64,000 bases of DNA from Gremmenia infestans (lineage: Eukaryota; Ascomycota; Leotiomycetes; Helotiales; Hamatocanthoscyphaceae). Within the stretch, counting starts at the first letter, position 1; every line of letters starts with the position of its first letter. Below the pieces are notes generated by a model, which made no database searches, was not told the DNA's origin, and was given only the letters and a program-made list of their open reading frames with translations. Below, piece after piece: positions 1 through 11,800 of the stretch. The stretch lies in assembly GCA_032629725.1 (NCBI GenBank), contig JAFEVB010000010.1:186001-250000 (forward strand), in the 5' to 3' direction. A program made the translations under genes and the position numbers.

Positions 1-50
1 ATGACAGAACCTGACAATTTCTCGTCACAACACTAGGAAACCCAGGTACT

Positions 51-1830
51 TTATCTCGAGGCTTCCTGACGCTTAGTAGCTGGAGCGACCTCCCGACCAC
101 CAATTTCAGGAAGACTGACTTCCGACATGAGCTCGTGTCGCCCCCAGTGGCCCTCGTGTGCTGGAAGCTCCAGGTTCATCAAATACTCACCGCCTATTTC
201 ATGCACGCCGCTTTTGTATCCATCAAGTTCCGGTGGAGGAGAAACACGTACCACGTCTACGGCCGAGTTCTCGGGTGCTGTTGCGCTTTCAATTGGGGCT
301 TGTCTGTGCTTCTTCTGACTCTTGGACCACAGTATCGCTGCCAACATCACTGATGTAAGGACTGTAACAACGGCTATGACAATCCCAGCAATTACACCTT
401 TCCCCATCCCACTTCCCTTGTTCGTTTTGCTGTGGTTTGGGACGTTGTCGACGTTGATAATGTTGGGAACGTCGATGGCGATAATGTTTTGCGGTATAGA
501 AGTAGAGGGAAACAATGCTTGCGAGACAGAAAAGTTGCGTCTTTCATAATCCGCTATAACGTACGCCTCTTGAAGAAAGGTGCGGCCAAATGTATACTGC
601 GTGGAATTCTGCGCCTGCTTAAGTGGGAAGTAGCGTGATGTGTTTCCAACGATGGGAGCCGTAAGGTTCAGATCAAATGCGGCATACGGCAAGACGATAT
701 CGATTGTCTCGTTGCCACTTTCTTGACCAATTGTAAACGTGAATGCTGGATTTTGTTTGACAAGGGCGGCATGTGCTTGCGGGTCTACTAGATACAGCTG
801 CCCTTGTACATTCCAAGTCAGATTGAACTGCTTTGCAAACTCTTGACATACATCGACCGGGAGCCAGATTTCGGTAACAAGGGAGTCAATGAAAACATCA
901 ATACTGTTGGCTAGGAGTGGGGAGCTGCCTGCAGTGTCGTATGTTATGGACTTCAAGTTGACAAGGAGGTCTCTAGAGAAGTCTGCTCCAAAAGCGAACG
1001 TAACATTGTTCGGCTCGAATCTTGTCGTGTCGAAGCCACCGAGAGTCAAGCTCCCGAAAACAGGAGGTGTTTGGTAATAAGCTCCTGCTGTATAGGACCA
1101 GGAAGGGCTAGGAATAAGCGATTTATTATACAAAGTTCCCAACATGCTGGACTGTGGGTCGTCAAGGTTAGTAAAGTTGAAAGGCACAGGGCTGAGGCCC
1201 AGATTTCCGAGGTAGAAATCATCTGTCCAGATACCCGCAATTACTTGCTTCTCCAAAGTTGGCATTCCAGAGCCTGGTAGGCCCAGACTAATAGTGTCAT
1301 AGCCGTAAGACCCGTTCCCAACAAGCCCAAGATTGCCTTCTTCGAAAGTGTTCAGAGAAAATATAGCACCATCGATACCATTTTGGATTCCCTGGGTGGA
1401 CCAGGTCAAAGATTGATTGCTTTGGAACAAGTAGCCCCGTTCATTTGGGCAATTTGCTAGGTTGGGATTGACATCGACGCAGCCTTCCGAAATAACCTAA
1501 ATATTTAGTGAGTAAGTGTGTACCATGCATGCACAGAGCATAGTTACTAACCACCCAGATGGTTGAGCCTGCGCTGGCAGATGTACCAGGAAGAAGCCTT
1601 ACAGTCTGACCTGGTGTGCCGACTTGAATGTGGAAAGTGGACCACCATCCATCATCTCCATCCCTATTAGAAGAAGATGAGCAGGTTGACGTCGGTATTG
1701 ATCGCAAATACTCTTACCAGTACAAGCTTGGAGGAATACTCAATGGCGCAGCAGAGGTGTTTAGGGTGGAATATCCAAGGCTGGAAAGTCCACAGAAGGT
1801 AATTAGAAAGAGTTGCCAATCTATAGACAT
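51..1830 (-). CDS. A1 aspartic-protease-like type I membrane protein, probably catalytically dead
   Basis: Model: complement(51-1496, 1552-1663, 1718-1830), 556 aa, introns of 54 and 55 nt with GTAAGA and GTTAGT donors. Residues 1-27 form a signal peptide. The A1-type N-lobe starts near residue 43 (WWSTFHIQVGTP) and continues across intron 2 as TIWVVISEGC. A C-lobe with many N-glycosylation sequons is followed by a single membrane helix at about 440-465 and a ~90-residue cytoplasmic tail. At the first active site the Asp of the D-T/S-G triad is Gly64 (LLPGTS). At the second, Asp279 is present but its triad is D-S-L. Fungal genomes carry many such membrane-anchored A1 homologues, several of them without a full catalytic dyad. 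I infer a non-proteolytic cell-surface protein. The start at 1830 was chosen because it gives a clean signal peptide; the upstream in-frame ATG at 1938 does not. Confidence 0.8.
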
Positions 1831-1982
1831 AATAGATACTGATATGCAGCTGATAATACTCAGAGTTGTTATAAGATGATAAGGACACAATAAATAAAAG
1901 TGATAAACATTGCTTTGAAAACGGAACCTCCTGTCCACGACCGGGTTTCTACCGCTAAGTCAGCACCCCGCTTCCGATCACC

Positions 1983-2715
1983 TAATAATCCCTGTTTATA
2001 CTAAAATCCTAGATTTTAATTTGCTTTTAACTTTATAAATAATTAATTTAAAAAATATAATAAAAAAGCTATAAGTCTTATATATAATAATAAGCTAATA
2101 AGACTAATTTTTATTAGATTTAGCTAATATAATCCTATATAATTAAGATATTAAAATATTTTCTTAATTTACTAGTAATTTGCATATAAACTAAAAATTT
2201 TAATAACTTTTCTTTATAAATATAAAAACTTATAAGAAATTACAGCTAGTTAATTTAATATCTAAACTCTTAATTAAAGAAAGAACTAATAAATTTTACT
2301 AATAATAATAATAAATATTATTAAAAAAAGAATTATTATTCTTCTATTTAAATTCTACTAATAGAAACTAATATTTCTCTTTTATATTAAAAGTTTATAT
2401 ATTAAATTAATTTCTCTTTTATATTAAAATTTTATATATTAAATTAATTTTTCTTAAGTTCTTATAAGTTTTTATATCTATAAAGAAAAGTTATTAAAGT
2501 TTTTAGTTTATATGCAAATTACTAGTAAATTAAAAAAATATTTTAATATCTTAATTATATAGGATTATATTAGCTAAATCTAATAAAAATTAGTCTTATT
2601 AGCTTATTATTATATATAAGACTTATAGCTTTTTTATTATATTTTTTAAATTAATTATTTATAAAATTAAAAGCAAATTAAAATCTAGGATTTTTAGTGT
2701 AAATAGGGATTATTA
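1983..2715. mobile_element. 733-bp foldback (MITE-like) element with 256-bp terminal inverted repeats
   Basis: The left arm, 1983-2238, starts TAATAATCCCTGTTTATAC. It is repeated in inverse orientation at 2459-2715, which ends GTGTAAATAGGGATTATTA. The two arms pair over almost their whole length with scattered transitions. The central part holds two tandem copies of a 37-bp AT-rich unit. Both ends carry TA, consistent with a TA target duplication as in Tc1/mariner-type MITEs. There is no coding capacity. The sequence is extremely AT-rich, as expected after RIP. Confidence 0.8.
2374..2447. repeat. Two tandem 37-bp AT-rich units inside the foldback element
   Basis: Positions 2374-2410 and 2411-2447 are nearly identical, each starting TTTCTCTTTTATATTAAAA. 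They lie in the non-palindromic centre of the 1983-2715 element. Confidence 0.75.
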
Positions 2716-3082
2716 GATGGTTGGAAGGGGGGGGTTGGTCGGAAAGGGGGGTTGCCGACTTATGCATGCATGCACTTTGCCGTTCAATCATAGTTATACT
2801 CAGCCACGGCGCTTCGATATTTATAGTGCGTGTTACATCAAAAGCCAATCACGCCGAGCACTGATTCCTATTACGTTCAGCTCAGGTTGCAATATTGATC
2901 CAGCCACCGAACCTTCAGCTTTACTGGTGTGACAGACGTACCAAAATGTCAGCAGTCAAGGAAGTGCCTCATCCCACACCTTCTTTTGTATGTTTGATAT
3001 AGCCTGACTTTCCTTCTACAAATTTTTCTCAAGGCCTCGTTGAGAGAAGCTTATGTTTCTTAGTCATTTGCAGATACGCATT

Positions 3083-5216
3083 ATGGGCATCCGTTTTGGC
3101 ATGTTCGTAGCCATTATAGGTTCTGCTATTCCGCTCGTCGCCGCACAACCTTGTAGGTTTGGTGATACCTGCCACGCATTTGGGATACTTACTGTTTTCT
3201 AGATCCTACAAGCACTGTAAATACTAGGTATCATCCTTCGTCAATGTCGGAGGACGCTACCTCCTCCTACTCGTCTATTGAGGGACCTTTTATCTCGGCT
3301 TATACATATGGATGGACGCAATACTTTTACCCTACGACCGTAGGGACAGTGATGGTGACTGTGAACATAGCAACGAATCAAACGTTTTCTACCACCATCT
3401 TCCACACCGACTACGAACATAATGGAACCTCAACGCTGCTGACGCGTACGGACATTAATGGTGCAGGGACAGTTACAAAAGTAGTCATGGATATGTACTC
3501 TAGCATGGTTACAATGTAAGCTATTCGTTCAAGTACTATTCTGGAAGATTGCTAAGATTGAAAAGCACATACCCCATTAATTATCTCGAGGTAGCGAATA
3601 CGATGACTTGGGATGCCATCCTCCCTACGATGGGCACAAATGAATCATGCTGCCATCAAACCGTCACGCTGTCACCGACGCCAACTCATACCCCGTTTAC
3701 GCAATCTGGCAGTACAGATACAGGGGATCCTCAAGGGTGGCTATACATCTTAACACCACTTGGAGAGGACGGCCCGGGATTTCGGCTGGATTCTGCGGGT
3801 GTATCTTCACTCTGGACGGGCGAATCACTCACGATTCCCTATACTGGCTGTCCGTATACTTTATGTGGACCACTATCGACAAGCCCTCTGGGGGCAAGTG
3901 CCAACAATGCCCAGGCTTTCCTTTTAGCGACATCAACCACTACAATTTCCAGCGTCGCATCGTCAAGTACTTCCTTGGCGAGTGCAGCGCCATTGCAACA
4001 ATCGATATCAAGCCTACCCCAACAGACTTCGACAAAGTCTGATTCCACTCCACTAAAAAGCTCGATGGAAGAGATGCTTTCATCTAAGGCTTTTTCACAA
4101 GAAAGCTCCACGGGTGAGATAACATATAAGAATCCGCCACAAGGCAGCTCTGCTGGAGCGACACCGACATACAAGACTTCGCCACAAGATATCTCGTCTC
4201 CTCCGAGTATACTACCCTCGAATACAGCCTCAAATACCATCAATGCTGAAAGCAAAACACGACAACATTCCTTGTCACAAGGTGCAAACAGTGAGCCGAC
4301 TTTGCCACAAGAGGGATCATCTCCGTCAAACACATTACCATCAAATATAGCCTTGAATAGCATCAATCCTGAAAGTAAAACTCCAAAAGATTCCTCCCCA
4401 CAGGTTGTGAGCCATGAACAAACTTCTGTCCAAGACGCTCTCTCTACTAGCTCCAACGCCGAAATTGCAGTCAGTGGTGCACCAGGTCTAGCACCTACCA
4501 CTGTTTTTGGCTCTCCCAGTCAATTCCTACCGGCTCCAGCAAGTCCAAGCCCATTGGTCATTACCGCAGGCAGCATTACCATCATCCAACAGTCTAACTC
4601 CGCATTCGTCGTATCAGGTCAAACATTGTATCCTGGGTCCCCTATCAAAATTGGTTCCGGACCATTAACGACCACCATTGCTTTGCACACTTCCAACTAC
4701 CAAACAGTAGTGCAAATAGGCACATTCAGCTCTACTCTAAGCCAACACGCAGCTGCGCGGATTACACCGCCGCCCCTCACAATAGGCGCGTCAGTTATAA
4801 CGGCCAACGCTGCCTCGGAATATGTGTTCGCTGGTCAGACCTTGCGGCCTGGATCTTTCATCGTGGTCTCCGGTACAACCATCAGTCTTGCGACCGGAGC
4901 TACGGAGTTGGTAGATGGTACGACGACAGTTGTTGCTGGAACGATGGGGATTGGTGGGGTCATATGGAGCATGTTTGCTGGTGGTCCAAAGGATGCCCCA
5001 ACTGTTTCTGCACAGCTGAGTGGGGGCGTGACAAGTGTTGCGGCTGGCAATGCCATGTCCTCATTAACATTTTCGAATTCGTCAGAATCAAATCGTTCGG
5101 GGGTGACGCTGCCAACTTTTCAGTCAGGTTGTGATCGGGTGTGGCTGTCATGGGAAACGAGAGCGTGCTTTATTATTGGTATATCTGCTGTAATTCTGAT
5201 ACAAAACGATCTTTAA
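3083..5216 (+). CDS. Ser/Thr-rich secreted cell-wall-type protein with two degenerate repeat modules
   Basis: Model: join(3083-3152, 3203-3515, 3566-5216), 677 aa. A signal peptide (MGIRFGMFVAIIGS..) ends near the AAQP at residues 20-23. Intron 1 has a GTAGGT donor. Intron 2 is 50 nt with branch site TTGCTAAG and acceptor at 3565. After an N-terminal domain with paired cysteines (ESCCHQ, GCPYTLCGP) comes a long Ser/Thr/Pro-rich region with repeated short stretches. Two copies of a module follow near the C-terminus, of the type ITAGSITI..SGQTLYPGS and IGASVITA..AGQTLRPGS. Such modules are common in large fungal surface proteins of unknown function. A hydrophobic tail (ACFIIGISAVILIQ) could be a GPI signal or a membrane anchor. 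It is a likely wall-associated or adhesin-like protein. No enzyme motif was seen. Confidence 0.75.
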
Positions 5217-6623
5217 CGATATAATTGGCCAATGAATAATCAATCATAATAGAACTACCTACTATATATAGAGAGCAAGGATATGAGCTGCCTTTTTCTG
5301 TCTAGAATTTAGCAACTGGATTCAATTTGAAAAAAAAATTTATTCTTAAAAATATGAAGATCTATGGTATAAAGGCTAATAAGTTCTATAGATTATGATT
5401 AAGCATGTCTTTTTATAAAGGCTTTAGCAAATATTATACAAATGTCGAATATAAAATATAAAGAGCGAGGAAAGATAGTGAAGTCGTTAAAGTAAACTTA
5501 GCCGCTTAAGTCAACACTGCATATAAAAAGTCGTCACTCCCACTTCACTCCACTGAACATTCTTTAATAGACATTAGGTATATATACTCAAAATAAATAT
5601 ATTCCTATCATATATAATCATAGACTAACGAGCATTAGGCTGTAACGGGTTGCATCCGATGTTAAGGCTTAGTATATAGTGCCTGCGTATATAACTTTAT
5701 ATATATAATATAATATTAATCTTGCTTTCTTAGAAAGCTAGGAAACCTCTTTTATATAGTTTATATAAAAGAAGCTTCTTTTATCTCTTTAGTTAATTCT
5801 TCTTATATTAAATTTAGGCTTTTACTTTATAATAAGAAGCTTATTAACTCCCTTACGCTTTTCAAACTCTCTTTAGCGATATAGAATAGATAATTCAACT
5901 ATACTGAATATTTAAATCAAAAGATATTATAGAAGTATTACTAGAGAAATAGAATATTCTATTCTATTTATAAAAATGTTTACCTAAATCTAAATAATAG
6001 ATTACGCAAGTTTAGAGAATAGGTAGAGATAATAGATAAGTGTAGCGTCTTTATAGTTACTAAAACTTATAGTACTAGCTTTTACCGTTTCTAGAGAATA
6101 AGCCTAAGATATAAGTTAGTCTAAAAAGATAGAGGAAAGTATATCTAGATCTTTAGTAAGAGATTTAAGCTTAGGTATCGTTTATATAGATGTTGAAAGT
6201 AATGCTTAAAGTTAATATATATTATTTTAATCCGGGTTTTAATAATCAAATTGAAACACTGCTGCTAGTATTGCACCGTTTTGCTCTATCAAGTAGCAAT
6301 AATTTTGGCTGCACTTTGAAGTCTTATAGTAATGAAAGATTAGTAGTCTAAAATGATTAAGTACGAGTGTTGCTCTATCTATAACACGTAGTTATATGTC
6401 AGAATCTCGACATGGGCCTTATTTCGAGTTTATAGCCCGATCGGTTGAAAAGACTGTAGGAAAGAGAATGCAGGAGTCATGCGTTCATTTCAAAGCCTCT
6501 AAATCTCATGATCTATCAGACTCAGTGAAAATTTCAGAGGCTTTGCGTGGAGCAGATTTCCAACTAGTCGTCGAATGCTACTAAGTTTCTACCCTTTAAA
6601 TTCGTAGTCGTTGAAACCAAAGG
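5217..6623. other. Gene-free, largely AT-rich RIP-type interval
   Basis: No supported gene. 5505-5640 resembles the 5S rRNA gene and its upstream flank found at 18.75-18.89 kb. 5641-6240 is very AT-rich with many TAG/TAA triplets and a small palindrome around 5752-5774 (arms CTTTTATATA/TATATAAAAG). From about 6240 the composition returns to normal. The short open frame at 6396-6584 has no recognisable features. Confidence 0.6.
5610..5640 (+). pseudogene. Truncated 5S rRNA relic
   Basis: Positions 5610-5640 match the first ~31 nt of the 5S gene at 18854, including CATAGACTAA, with mostly transition differences. The ~100 bp upstream are also homologous to the upstream flank of that gene (shared ACTCCACTGAACATTCTTTAAT). 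Similarity stops abruptly at 5640, where the sequence becomes TGTAACGGGTTGCATCC. Confidence 0.65.
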
Positions 6624-8467
6624 TTACCTCCCTACTCCAAGAAACACCCGCATCTCTTCCTCTACAGGCAAGACTACCTGATCCAGCACCTTCTGCCTAA
6701 ACCCCGCCTCGTCATCTCCGGTTGCGAAATCCAAGTAGCCCTGAATGCAACGGTGCACAGCGTTTATATACGCATGTGACAAGCGCCCTTTGTCTTTCAG
6801 CTCTTCAAGCCACTGATGAGCGGCATGTAACTTTTGTATGATGCTGAGATATTCGTTGTCGGGCGAGGAAGTGTCTAGGGAAGTCGCTGCGTAATGTTGT
6901 TCCAGCGTTTGACCAGTGTAGAGTTCCATGAGAATAATACCTAGAGCGAGTAGGGAAGTATTCCCTTTACTCGCAAGGCTTCCTTGGGTGTTCGAATGCT
7001 CAGCTCCTTGCATATGATTGCCGCTTGTCTGCGGTTCCGCCTCGAATTGGAAGGTATGCGCAATGCATGGACTTTCAGCATTGAACCAACGCAGGGTACT
7101 TGTTTCTCTATCTGCGTCGAATATGATGTCTTCTTTGCCCCAGTTGCTTTTTAGCCAGGGTGTAGCATGTAATTGAAGATAGGAGGATGCTAGAATAGCG
7201 CCTAGCATAAGACGATCTTTGAGACTCAATACCACTTGGTCGGAAGAGGATGATAATATCTCCGCCAGGCTGATGGAGTCTTGATGTAGCCTGCGACAAT
7301 CTTGTAGTGGATAAGCGCCTCGAAGTTTCCCTTCATGGTCGAGGCAGAATCCAAGGCATGCTGGTACGGGTGTTGCTTGTGGTTGCCTGAAAATGGTGCA
7401 CATGTCTTGTAGCTCTTGGAGAGTTCTCGGGTCAATTGATGACGGTGTATTCCTTATCGTTGGGATATCTGGAGCAAATCGAGCGGATATCTGTCCCGGG
7501 GGTCGAATATTGGCTGGAATATGTAGATCGGCTGAAGTGATAGCTCGGATGCGAGTATCTTGCCACGTTAAAGGTGCCTCGGAAGCAGTCTCTACGCTTG
7601 TCCTTGATATCAAGAAAGACAGCGTAAAAGATATTTCAGTATTTCCTGCCTTATTCGGCGCGAGGTGTCTAGAACTAAATTTGAGAGGCTTACTTCGTTG
7701 TTCCAGTTGCAGTTTTGCCGTATGCGAAGCGTGGCAGTTGAGACCAAGACAGACAACACTGTACAAACTTTTGGCGTATGATCGGATTTGGTCATTGAAC
7801 GGAAGGGAAAGGGTTGATTTGGCGCTGGACTCGAATGAGTCCAGTTGGCCGGTCTTGTTGGTAAATCGTTCTAATTGCTTATTGCAATCGTCAAGCTCAT
7901 CAAGAAGACTGTTCATTTTCTTCTTCGACATACTAAATTTGACTCTTTTGGTAAATTTAAAATTGCCTTCGCGTTGAGGATTGTTGGCAAGAAGATTTTC
8001 CAGGTCCGCCTAAAATGTCTTAGTTTTTATGCCATATTACTGCAAGAACGAACTTAAAATGAACACCATATGCATACCGTCCGTGTATAATCAATGCTCA
8101 TTTTCTTTGCCAAACTTTGCAACAGTCCCTCCATACGTTTGACGGTCCTTTCATACGCACCGTAGGACTCCCGAAGTCGGGTTTTTACTCTCTGTTGAAT
8201 CGCTATCCCTTTCCAATTATTACCAAATGGAGTCATGATCATTTCCGCTAACTCCTCTCCCTCTGTTATTTCAGACAATAGAATACGTAGTGTCAGCTCA
8301 TACTGTATATGTTGGCACGATAGTCGATGAATATGAATCGGGAGCTGATTTTCATAGTCGAGGAAGATCTTAATCGGATCAAGTCCCTCCTTATAATGTT
8401 CGAGTGCCGAAATAAACAGAGGAAGAACGGCGAGGACTAGACCTGCAGCCTCGACGCCTGTTGCCAT
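6624..8467 (-). CDS. DUF7580-type protein with kinase-C-lobe-like end
   Basis: Model: complement(6624-8009, 8078-8467), 591 aa, one 68-nt intron (GTATGC donor, branch ACTAAG, phase 0). The N-terminus (VLAVLPLFISALEHYKEGL, then helices with RLSCQHIQYELTLRILL) is the typical opening of the large fungal DUF7580 family. This N-terminal helical region resembles those of STAND/prion-inhibition-type proteins. The C-terminal half ends with LLALGIILMELYTGQTLEQ, like the subdomain-IX helix of a protein kinase. I see no VAIK lysine, HRD or DFG motif, so it would be a pseudokinase. It is divergent from the zinc-finger gene at 8878, sharing a ~410-bp promoter region. A role in signalling or self/non-self recognition is inference from family architecture only. 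Confidence 0.78.
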
Positions 8468-8877
8468 CCTAAAATTGAGGCTTCTGTCTTCCTAAGAGAG
8501 TCATGTCGTGAACTTCATGCGCCACCTCTCTTAGCGACTGAAGCGTCAGGTCCTCAGTGAAGGCCTGATGCAATACTTCTGTGGCCTAGGTCTCATGGAG
8601 TAACGGGCAGCATGGAAAGCTCATCTCAACAGATAATAGTTCTGCCTGTCGAGCGCAGTAGGAAAGCGGGGTAAGAATCGCTCGTCAAGACATGCAAGGG
8701 TTTGATTGGGGGCGTATGCTTAGTGTAGCCCGCCACCTGATGCGTTAAACTTAACAGTTTCACCGAAGCCTCAATATCTCTCATGCATAGCGAGACGACA
8801 ACTACTGCGGTTTGAACAACAGGTATATTTTGGAATCCAATAGGGGGCTACGAAATTATCAAGCAACACTATCCATT
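8468..8877. promoter_or_regulatory. Shared divergent intergenic region of the DUF7580 and zinc-finger genes
   Basis: 410 bp between two head-to-head start codons. No TATA-like box close to either start and no clear repeated motif was recognised. It is listed because both genes must be transcribed from it. Confidence 0.4.
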
Positions 8878-11800
8878 ATGGAGCCAAAGGAACAGCCAAA
8901 GGCTGCTGTATCGGCGGCATATCATAGCACCGCGCAGTGTTTCGAGGCTTTCGGGCAAGTTCAACAATCTTTAGACTCATGCTTGGTGGAACTTAGTAAT
9001 TTGATTTCTAAGGAGGCACTCAGAGATGAGGTTGGACGATTTCGAGTATGGTCCGCAAACATTGGGGCTTTACAAAAAGGCCATAGCTCCCTTGATTACC
9101 GCCTGAGAGAATCGCATCTTGTTTATGAAAACGTATTGAAATTTTTGAAGGAATTGTTCAACGGCTTGCAAGAAAGTCAGTACCCCTTTTAAATGCCCCT
9201 AAAACTTGACTTGCAAGTATAATTAGTATAACCTCTTTATCGACTCTAACTATCGATAGCAAATCTTGTTCTTTCGGGGAGTAGATTACCATATGAACTC
9301 CAAGATCGTAGTGAAATAGAGGACTCTGATGGTAGCGATGATTCTAGCGATGAAATTTCCGAAGCCGGATCGGGGGGGGGTAGTACTCCTCAAACCACAA
9401 CGGAGCTGCAGCAACGGTTTTTGAGCATTATAGAGACCATCAACACTCTTTACACGATTTCAAGATTCATACGAGCTCCTGCTCTAGAGGCTCGAATTTC
9501 GAAAGCAAACTCATATCAAAAAATAGACACAGATACGAGCATTGACCTCTTTTCCGGACTGTTGAGCGTCGATAAAGACGCTGGATATCATAATTCCTCT
9601 CAACTTCTGTCATTTGACTTGGCATATGTCATTGATACTATTTGCCAACTTCGGCGCCTAAGTCCTAAAAGCGACTTGAACAAAGACAGCGAACTCAACC
9701 AAAAGTATCATGTGACTGTCACAGGAAACTTCTTGAGGAAATACCCAGCCAAATTTCAAGAAGACGATGATTATATATGCAGCATCAAAAAGGACCCCAG
9801 GGTGCTGCGAATAGCCCGCTCAATTACCAGGAGGAGACAGCAATTTCAATATTGGTCTAGCCATCGAAGCAAGCTTGGCTTGGACACCAGTACTACACAC
9901 TTTGTTAAATTTCGCACACTCCGAGAAAAAGATATGAGCGAGCGACAAGAGGCCAAAAATAATGAACACGATAGAACAACAGCCACCGGAAGTCATGGTG
10001 GCCTCAAATCCAAGCGCGATCGTCTCTCAGCGAGTGAAGCAGCTTTAACGGAGACGACTGCAACTGTAGCTGGACCGATAAGTATGACGCCAAGTGATAA
10101 CCAATCTAATGCCTCACGAGTAACAACTGCTCGTGGATTAGATGGATCAACAGTGGACCTCCCCCCATTGCCAAAGTCAATCGTACCGGGCAAGGATTTT
10201 GAATGCCCTTATTGCTTTGTTATTTGTCCATCAAGGTATTGTAGCACAAAGGCTTGGAGGTAAGAGAAATCTGTGTTTCTTATCATAAATCCAGGGCTAA
10301 ATACTCGTTTCACTTAGAACACACTTGTTGCGGGATCTTAGACCCTACATCTGCACCTATGAACATTGCCCTGGTCCAGATCAACGATTTGCTACGCGCA
10401 GCGAGTGGCATCATCATGAAGAATGGATACACAGAAGGGTGTGGCAATGTCCAGAGCACAATTATGCAAAGTACAGATCGAGAAAGGAATTAGAGAGCCA
10501 CCTTCAAAGCTCCGAACACATCTTCAACCACAGTCTTAGTCAGGACCAAATTTGCGATACCTGTCAAACTGTGGACAGTGACAATCGCCGATCTTGCTTC
10601 TTGTGTTGTTCCGAATTCGAAAATTCGGCAGACCTTCAGAAACATGTAGCCTTCCATCTCGAGAAATTCTCAGCGTTTGCCTTACCTCGGACGGTTGAGT
10701 TAATGGAGGAAGATGACCAAAGTGTTGAAAACGTATCCGGAAAAGACTCTGGAGAAGCTTTGGGGGGATCAAATATTTCCGATGAATTGGAAGGTATCCA
10801 AAGGAATGCATGGAGCACGCTTGTAGCCACATCCGATGCTACCTTAAAGACATTAGAAGAAATATGGACGAGTCCTCATGATCCTCCACGACGGCGTAAT
10901 TTTTCGCTCTTGAACCCCGACAAGATCTTAAAACAGATCCAAAATATTGACCCTCCAGATGAGCTGATGGATTCAGAAGAGTTTTGTGAAGCCATTGATA
11001 ATTCAATTGCGGCCTTGCAACGGATCCAGAATGAGGAGACTAGATTGGGTGAGAATATCAGCCCCGAAGAGAAGCAGAGAAGTCAAAACCAGATCGATGA
11101 TGATGTCAATGTACTATCAAGGCTGATGAACTTGATACGCCCGCCCATTACTAGTTCTGGGCGCGCGATGATGAGGATTGCCATTGCTGGCTCTGGGGGA
11201 CTTGCCCAGATTTTTGCTCATTATCTCAGTGAAACCGTCCATCCTTTTGTTATATTTTCGAGACAGGTGGGTAGACTCAAGTGTGCATTCCGGGAAATAT
11301 CACTGATATACATGTGGTTTTCAAAATAGGATCAACCAGGCCTGATAGCTCGAGGCTACCAAATTGCTGTTGTGGACTATTACAACCAAGATGATCTTCG
11401 CTACACGCTTCGTGGAATAGACCTGGTTATCTCAACGATATCAGGAGTTCCGCAAATTAATTTAATAGATGCATCCGCCCACTCAGGGGTGCAACGATTT
11501 GTTCCAGCTGAATTCGAAGGCCCCCCTGATCGGCGAGCCGCCAATGACCCTCTAGATCGTGGGCGTAGGGCATCAATTGATAGGCTTCGTCATTGGGCAA
11601 ACCATCCTCGGCACCAAATGAGGTTTACTGTATTCTCATGCGGTGTGTTTTACGAAAGGTTCGCTAACGGCGGCCTTGCGGCCCATAACATAGGGGCTTC
11701 GACAGGAGTTCAAATGGAGGGTAGCTATTTGATGAACATAAGGCTGGGTACAGCTGAGATCGTTGAAAAGACTGCATCTGGGCAGCCGATAAACATATGC

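Noticed and set aside
3839..4501. 220-codon open frame on the minus strand
   Set aside because: Antisense shadow of the Ser/Thr-rich gene at 3083-5216.
7393..7977. 194-codon open frame on the plus strand
   Set aside because: Antisense shadow of the DUF7580 gene.
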